Positions 60,395 through 64,000 of a DNA stretch of 64,000 nt are shown here, piece by piece (the first letter of the stretch is position 1; the number at the start of each line of letters is the position of its first letter). This stretch comes from JAJRXR01 sp041402005 (GTDB lineage: Bacteria > Planctomycetota > Phycisphaerae > Phycisphaerales > UBA1924). The notes beneath the pieces are model-generated. The model was not told the origin of the DNA. It did not search any database and saw only the letters and a program-made list of their open reading frames with translations. The position numbers and the translations under genes are program-made. The stretch is from assembly GCA_041402005.1 (NCBI GenBank), contig JAWKTB010000007.1:219666-283665 (forward strand). The letters run 5' to 3'.

Positions 60395-61288
60395 ATGCCC
60401 CGCCCTCTCCACAAGCTGTTTCGTTTCGGGCGTGGCGCGCCGGTCGCCGTCGAACCCCCGCCTGTCCCGCCCGAGCCGCAGCTCGCCTTCAACTGCGACG
60501 GACGCGAGGTGCTCATCCCCGACCTCCCGCCTGGTGAGGCCGACCTGCCCTCCTCTCTCATCTTCTCCGCGCACAAGGCGGGCAGCACGCTCCTCCAGCA
60601 GCTCCTGACCAACCTCGCCCCGCACGCGGGCGTCACGATGTTCCGCCTCGAGTCCGTCTTCTGGGATCAGGGCGTGCCCCCGGGCCAAATGCCCGCGGAC
60701 GCGTCCTCTCTCTTCCACCCGCGCGGGTACTGCTACGGCGTCTTCCGCATGTTCCCCTGGCGGTACCAGATCCCCATCCTCGCCCAGGCCAAAAAGATCC
60801 TCCTCGTCCGCGACCCCCGCGACGCCATCGTCTCGCATTACTTCTCCGTCGCCAAGAGCCACCCCGAGCCCAAGAACGCGCCCGAGGAGGTCAAGCTCCA
60901 GCGCCTCGCCGAGCGCGAGCGCGTCGGCGCCAACACCATCGACGAGCACGTCCTCGAGCACGCCGAGTTCTTCTTCCGCGTTCACTGGCGGTACATGCGC
61001 GACCTGACCAAGACGCACACGGTCCGTGTCTTCCGCTACGAGGACGTGATCTTCGAGAAGCGGGCCTGGGTCGACGAGCTGTGCGCCGAGCTCGGGTGGG
61101 ACGTGCCCGCCCGGCTCCGCCACGAGGTCGCCGACCTCTACGACAAGCGCCCGAAGGAGGAGAACGCCGCCGCCCACATCCGCCGCGTCACCCCGGGCGA
61201 CCACCGCGAGAAGCTCCGCCCCGAGACCATCGAGAAGCTCAACGAGGTCTTCGCCACCGCCCTCGACCGCTACGGGTACGAGCGCTAA
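60395..61288 (+). CDS. Sulfotransferase-like protein
   Basis: A 297-residue protein of the PAPS-dependent sulfotransferase family. The 5'-phosphosulfate loop is SAHKAGSTLLQQLLT (near residue 58-72) and the 3'-phosphate motif is LLVRDPRDAIVSHYFS (near 135-150). VFRYEDVIF and a C-terminal KLRPETIEKLNEVF helix also fit. The acceptor, carbohydrate or lipid, is not shown. There is no signal peptide, so it should be cytoplasmic. The ATG at 60395 is the start; the 85-bp gap from guaB allows cotranscription, though the functions differ. Confidence 0.83.
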   Translation: MPRPLHKLFRFGRGAPVAVEPPPVPPEPQLAFNCDGREVLIPDLPPGEADLPSSLIFSAHKAGSTLLQQLLTNLAPHAGVTMFRLESVFWDQGVPPGQMPADASSLFHPRGYCYGVFRMFPWRYQIPILAQAKKILLVRDPRDAIVSHYFSVAKSHPEPKNAPEEVKLQRLAERERVGANTIDEHVLEHAEFFFRVHWRYMRDLTKTHTVRVFRYEDVIFEKRAWVDELCAELGWDVPARLRHEVADLYDKRPKEENAAAHIRRVTPGDHREKLRPETIEKLNEVFATALDRYGYER

Positions 61289-61292
61289 GCCA

Positions 61293-62390
61293 TCACGGCT
61301 GGCCCGCGTGCTCGTCCGAGCTCTCGTTCGCCCCCTCGAGATCCCCCGAGAGCATCAGCAGCGTGAACCGCGCCGCTCTGTCCGCCTCCGTGTCCCCGTC
61401 CGAGACCAGGATCACGAGCTGCCCCGTCGCGAACTTCGGCCCCAGGCAGAACCCCTCGTAGTTCGCCGACGGCGCCCCCGTCTCGCTCAACGTCCCCAGC
61501 AGCGTCTTGGTCACTGGCGACGTGTCGGCGTCCAACGCCTCGTGTCCCGAAACGTCCGTCGCCCCGTCCAGATCGACCAGGTACAGGCGCCCGTCGAAGC
61601 CGCCCTTGCCGTCCTCGTCGCGCTCCAGGGTCAACAGGCGCCCCCGATCGAGCGCCACCATCTCGACGAGTCCGAGCTGCTTGGGCTTCTCGCACAGCGT
61701 CGCCGGCCCGGGCTTGTACGCGAACTCCCGCGTCGCCTTCTTCGCGTTCAGATCCACCTCGATCAGGCGCACGCACCCGGACGCCTCGTCCTGGATGAGT
61801 GGCTCCTCGTTCGCCGTGTACGCCCACGCCTTGTCGGGCGTCACGCCCAGCGCCTCGAACCCCCGGTTGTGCCGAATGCCTTTGCCCTCAGACACCTCGA
61901 ACTCCGGGGGCGTCACGTCCAGGGGCGCCCCCCCCTTGGCCTGATCGAACAGGTACAGCTTGGGCCCGATCCCGTCCTTCGCGTACCCCTCGCTCGCGAC
62001 CAGGAACTGACGCGACTCGTCCTCCTCCCCGAGCAAGCGGATCGACTCGGGGTCGATCACGTTCTCCTTGAACGTCTCGCCCTCGGGCGTGAACAGCGGG
62101 TGCATGTCCACGCGACCAATCCCCCGGAAGCTCGGCTCGCCCGTCGCCGGGTTCGCGATGAAGTCCAGACGCACGAACCCGAACCGAGGCGGCGCCTCCT
62201 CCCCCCGGTCGTCGCTGATCACCATGTACCACCCGTGCGGGATCGGCTCGATCCCGCTCAGCTCCGACGCCGGCCACGTCGGGTCCGCCCCCCGCGTCCA
62301 ATCAGGCGCGATCGCCTGCGAATCCAGGTACTTGAGCCCGAACCCTGACCCCCCCAGCACCACCACCGACGCAACAATCACACCCAGCAT
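61293..62390 (-). CDS. Exported phytase-like (esterase-like) protein
   Basis: A 365-residue protein with an N-terminal signal or anchor (VIVASVVVLGGSGFGLKYL) and the features of the 'esterase-like activity of phytase' family: GFVRLDFIANPATGEPSFRG, DPESIRLLGEEDES, NRGFEALGVTPDKAWAYTANE and a late NYEGFCLGPKFATGQLVILVSDGD. The fold is a beta propeller; the natural substrate is not known. GGGAGG lies 7 nt before the ATG at 62390. The stop converges on the sulfotransferase gene with a 4-bp gap. The gene lies 59 bp downstream of ychF on the same strand. Confidence 0.8.
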   Translation of the reverse strand: MLGVIVASVVVLGGSGFGLKYLDSQAIAPDWTRGADPTWPASELSGIEPIPHGWYMVISDDRGEEAPPRFGFVRLDFIANPATGEPSFRGIGRVDMHPLFTPEGETFKENVIDPESIRLLGEEDESRQFLVASEGYAKDGIGPKLYLFDQAKGGAPLDVTPPEFEVSEGKGIRHNRGFEALGVTPDKAWAYTANEEPLIQDEASGCVRLIEVDLNAKKATREFAYKPGPATLCEKPKQLGLVEMVALDRGRLLTLERDEDGKGGFDGRLYLVDLDGATDVSGHEALDADTSPVTKTLLGTLSETGAPSANYEGFCLGPKFATGQLVILVSDGDTEADRAARFTLLMLSGDLEGANESSDEHAGQP

Positions 62391-62449
62391 CACACCACCT
62401 CCCGGCCCCACTGCGTCGCTTCGTCTCTGCGTCTCTCCGTCTCTACGTA

Positions 62450-63553
62450 CTACACATTGAACAGGAAGTGGCACACATCCGCGTCGTGCATCACGTAGTC
62501 CTTCCCCTCCACCCGCATCCGCCCGGCTTCCTTAATCGCTTTTTCACTCTTGAGTTCCACCAAGTCGTCCACCGAGTAGACCTCGACGCGGATGAACCCT
62601 CGCTCGAAATCAGTATGGATCACCCCCGCCGCCTGGGGCGCCTTGGTCCCGGCGTGGATCGTCCACGCCCGGATCTCCTTGGGCCCCGCGGTGTAGAAGC
62701 TCTGCAGGCCCAAGAGCTCGTACGCCCCCCGCGCCAGCTTGTTGAGCGCCGGCTCGTCCATCCCCATGTCGAGGAGCATCTCCCGCGTGTCCGCCTCGTC
62801 GAGCTCCGCCAGCTCCGACTCGATCTTGGCGCACACCGGGATCATCACCGACCCCTCCGCCGCCGCGTGCTCACGCACCCGCCGGGACAAGGGCCCCTCG
62901 CCCATCGGGTCGTCCTCGTCCACGTTCGCGACGTAGAGCGTCGGCTTGGTCGTGATCAGGCCCAGCGACTGGAGCGCCGCCGCCTCGTCCGCCCCCTTGG
63001 GCTGGTACGTGCGCGCCGTCTTCCCCTCCTCCATGAGTGGCGTCAGCGCCTTGATCACCGCCACGCGGGCCGCAGCCCCGGGCTCCTTCCCCCGCGCCGC
63101 CCGCTCGGCCTTGCCCAGCGCCCCCTCCAGCGTCTGCAGGTCCGCCAGGATCAGCTCGCTCTCGATCGTCTTGATGTCCCGGATCGGGTCCACCGACCCC
63201 TCGACGTGCGTGATGTCCTCTCCTCCGACCGCCTTCTCGAAGCAGCGCACCACCTGCACGATCGCGTCCACCTCGCGGATGTGCGACAGGAACCGGTTGC
63301 CCAGCCCCTCCCCCTGCGACGCCCCGCGCACCAGCCCCGCGATGTCCACCAGGCGCAGCATCGCCGGCACGATTCTTTGCGTGTCGATGTGCTCGTTGAT
63401 CGTCGCCAGACGCGGGTCGGGCACGGGCACGACACCCACGTTCGGCTCGATCGTCGCGAACGGATAGTTGGCGGAGAGCGCCCCCGCGGCCGTCAACGCG
63501 TTGAACAGCGTGGACTTGCCGACGTTGGGCAGCCCGACGATCCCGGCTTCCAT
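62450..63553 (-). CDS. ychF: Redox-regulated ATPase/GTPase YchF
   Basis: A 367-residue OBG-family nucleotide-binding protein that binds ribosomes and, unusually, prefers ATP. The P-loop is IVGLPNVGKSTLFNALT, G3 is LVDIAGLVRGASQGEGLGN, and the specificity loop is NVDEDD in place of NKxD, the hallmark of YchF. A coiled coil (about residues 130-200) and a C-terminal TGS domain (LLGLQSFYTAGPKEIRAWTI, then GFIRVEVYSVDDLV) complete it. Length matches the family (363 in E. coli). The ATG at 63553 is the start; no strong ribosome site is seen. Confidence 0.95.
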   Translation of the reverse strand: MEAGIVGLPNVGKSTLFNALTAAGALSANYPFATIEPNVGVVPVPDPRLATINEHIDTQRIVPAMLRLVDIAGLVRGASQGEGLGNRFLSHIREVDAIVQVVRCFEKAVGGEDITHVEGSVDPIRDIKTIESELILADLQTLEGALGKAERAARGKEPGAAARVAVIKALTPLMEEGKTARTYQPKGADEAAALQSLGLITTKPTLYVANVDEDDPMGEGPLSRRVREHAAAEGSVMIPVCAKIESELAELDEADTREMLLDMGMDEPALNKLARGAYELLGLQSFYTAGPKEIRAWTIHAGTKAPQAAGVIHTDFERGFIRVEVYSVDDLVELKSEKAIKEAGRMRVEGKDYVMHDADVCHFLFNV

Positions 63554-63661
63554 AGGTTCAAGGTCCGCTCGTGTATCGGCTCATCGCCCGACGCCGGGCG
63601 GGCCCGATGGTAGGGTGGGCGCCGTCCGCCTTCCGCACCGGCTGCCCCGGAGCAAGCGCGC

Positions 63662-64000
63662 GTGGACCCCGTCGCCCTCTTCGCGATCATCGTCGCCGCC
63701 CCGGGCGTCATCCTGATCGCCCTCGCCCTGCGCGGGCGACGCCTGGACCGCCTGCCCCGCTGCCGACGCTGCCGCTACGACCTGACGGGCCTCGACGACG
63801 CCCCGTCCTGCCCCGAGTGCGGGCGCTCGCTCGAGGGACGTCGGGCCAGGCGGGCCGGCCTCCGCCAACGTCGTCCGATCCTCCTCACCCTGGGCCTGGC
63901 GCTGCTCATGCTGCTGATCCCGCCGGCGGTCTGGTGGAACGCGGGGCGACGCCCCATGACGTCGCGTCCGGTCTGGCGCCTGCTCGCCGACGCCCGCTGG
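63662..64000 (+). CDS. Zinc-ribbon membrane protein, N-terminal part (runs off the window)
   Basis: The first 113 codons. A GTG start at 63662 (GGAG upstream) gives a membrane helix (LFAIIVAAPGVILIALAL), a zinc ribbon (CRRCRYDLTGL, then CPECG), a basic linker and a second helix (LLTLGLALLMLLIPPAVWW). The CRYDLTGL-CPECG pattern is a planctomycete membrane-protein opening and the same general type as the protein at 14894-15301. It is divergent from ychF, 108 bp apart. The remainder is outside the window. Confidence 0.72.
   Translation, partial: MDPVALFAIIVAAPGVILIALALRGRRLDRLPRCRRCRYDLTGLDDAPSCPECGRSLEGRRARRAGLRQRRPILLTLGLALLMLLIPPAVWWNAGRRPMTSRPVWRLLADARW

Noticed and set aside
58543..60636. 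In-frame extension of the debranching-enzyme gene over guaB
   Set aside because: It is exactly antisense to a well-conserved IMP dehydrogenase, and the debranching domain starts cleanly at 58542.
1..64000. CRISPR array or rRNA operon
   Set aside because: No evenly spaced short direct repeats and no conserved rRNA segments were noticed on either strand.

Overview
The window is about two-thirds G+C. It looks like the chromosome of a planctomycete, most likely class Phycisphaerae / order Phycisphaerales; this is inference from several independent signs. Many exported proteins end in one or two copies of a short module of the form ADLA-PFG / DFSDVIAFLTAFG / GCP, others end in PEP-CTERM-like tails. 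There are prepilin-like proteins of the DUF1559 type, an ECF sigma factor paired with a Ser/Thr kinase carrying TPR-like repeats, and small membrane proteins that open with a CxxC...CPECG zinc ribbon. All of these are typical of that phylum.

Layout. 1-346: 5' part of threonine dehydrogenase (minus). 492-8699: a co-directional type II secretion / type IV pilus-like operon (inner-membrane F protein, four pseudopilins or pseudopilin-like proteins, GspC-, GspL- and GspM-like proteins, and a TPR lipoprotein), without the secretin or the ATPase. 8709-17488: housekeeping genes (PIN-PhoH ATPase, DUF456 membrane protein, type II NADH dehydrogenase, glycine C-acetyltransferase, IspD, amino-acid permease). 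17727-20117: a long FG-GAP surface protein. 20177-20526: a complete tmRNA gene.

20501-29813: a probable genomic island. A 28-bp repeat of the tmRNA 3' end lies at both ends, and degenerate initiator-tRNA-like 3' fragments lie nested just inside. It carries an ECF sigma/Ser-Thr kinase pair, two related surface proteins, a matrixin metalloprotease, a double-dockerin-like small protein and a PEP-CTERM-like protein. No integrase is visible. 29819-34410: a two-component cluster (two histidine kinases, four response regulators), all on the minus strand.

34667-55406: mostly exported proteins. Two HAF-like repeat proteins, PEP-CTERM proteins, two tandem vanadium-haloperoxidase-like proteins with duplicated leader, promoter-like and terminator sequences, an LVIVD-repeat protein, a phosphate-binding-protein-like surface protein interrupted by a one-base frameshift, and a DUF1559-type prepilin. 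An HNH endonuclease overlapping an AIM24-like membrane protein sits among them. 55927-64000: two tandem small membrane proteins, a glycogen-debranching-enzyme-like protein, IMP dehydrogenase, a sulfotransferase-like protein, a phytase-like exported protein, the GTPase YchF and the start of a zinc-ribbon membrane protein.

How the parts may fit: the type II secretion genes could export the many signal-peptide proteins downstream, and the shared C-terminal module may be a sorting or anchoring signal for them. Those functional links are inference; the sequence shows only the shared modules and the gene order.
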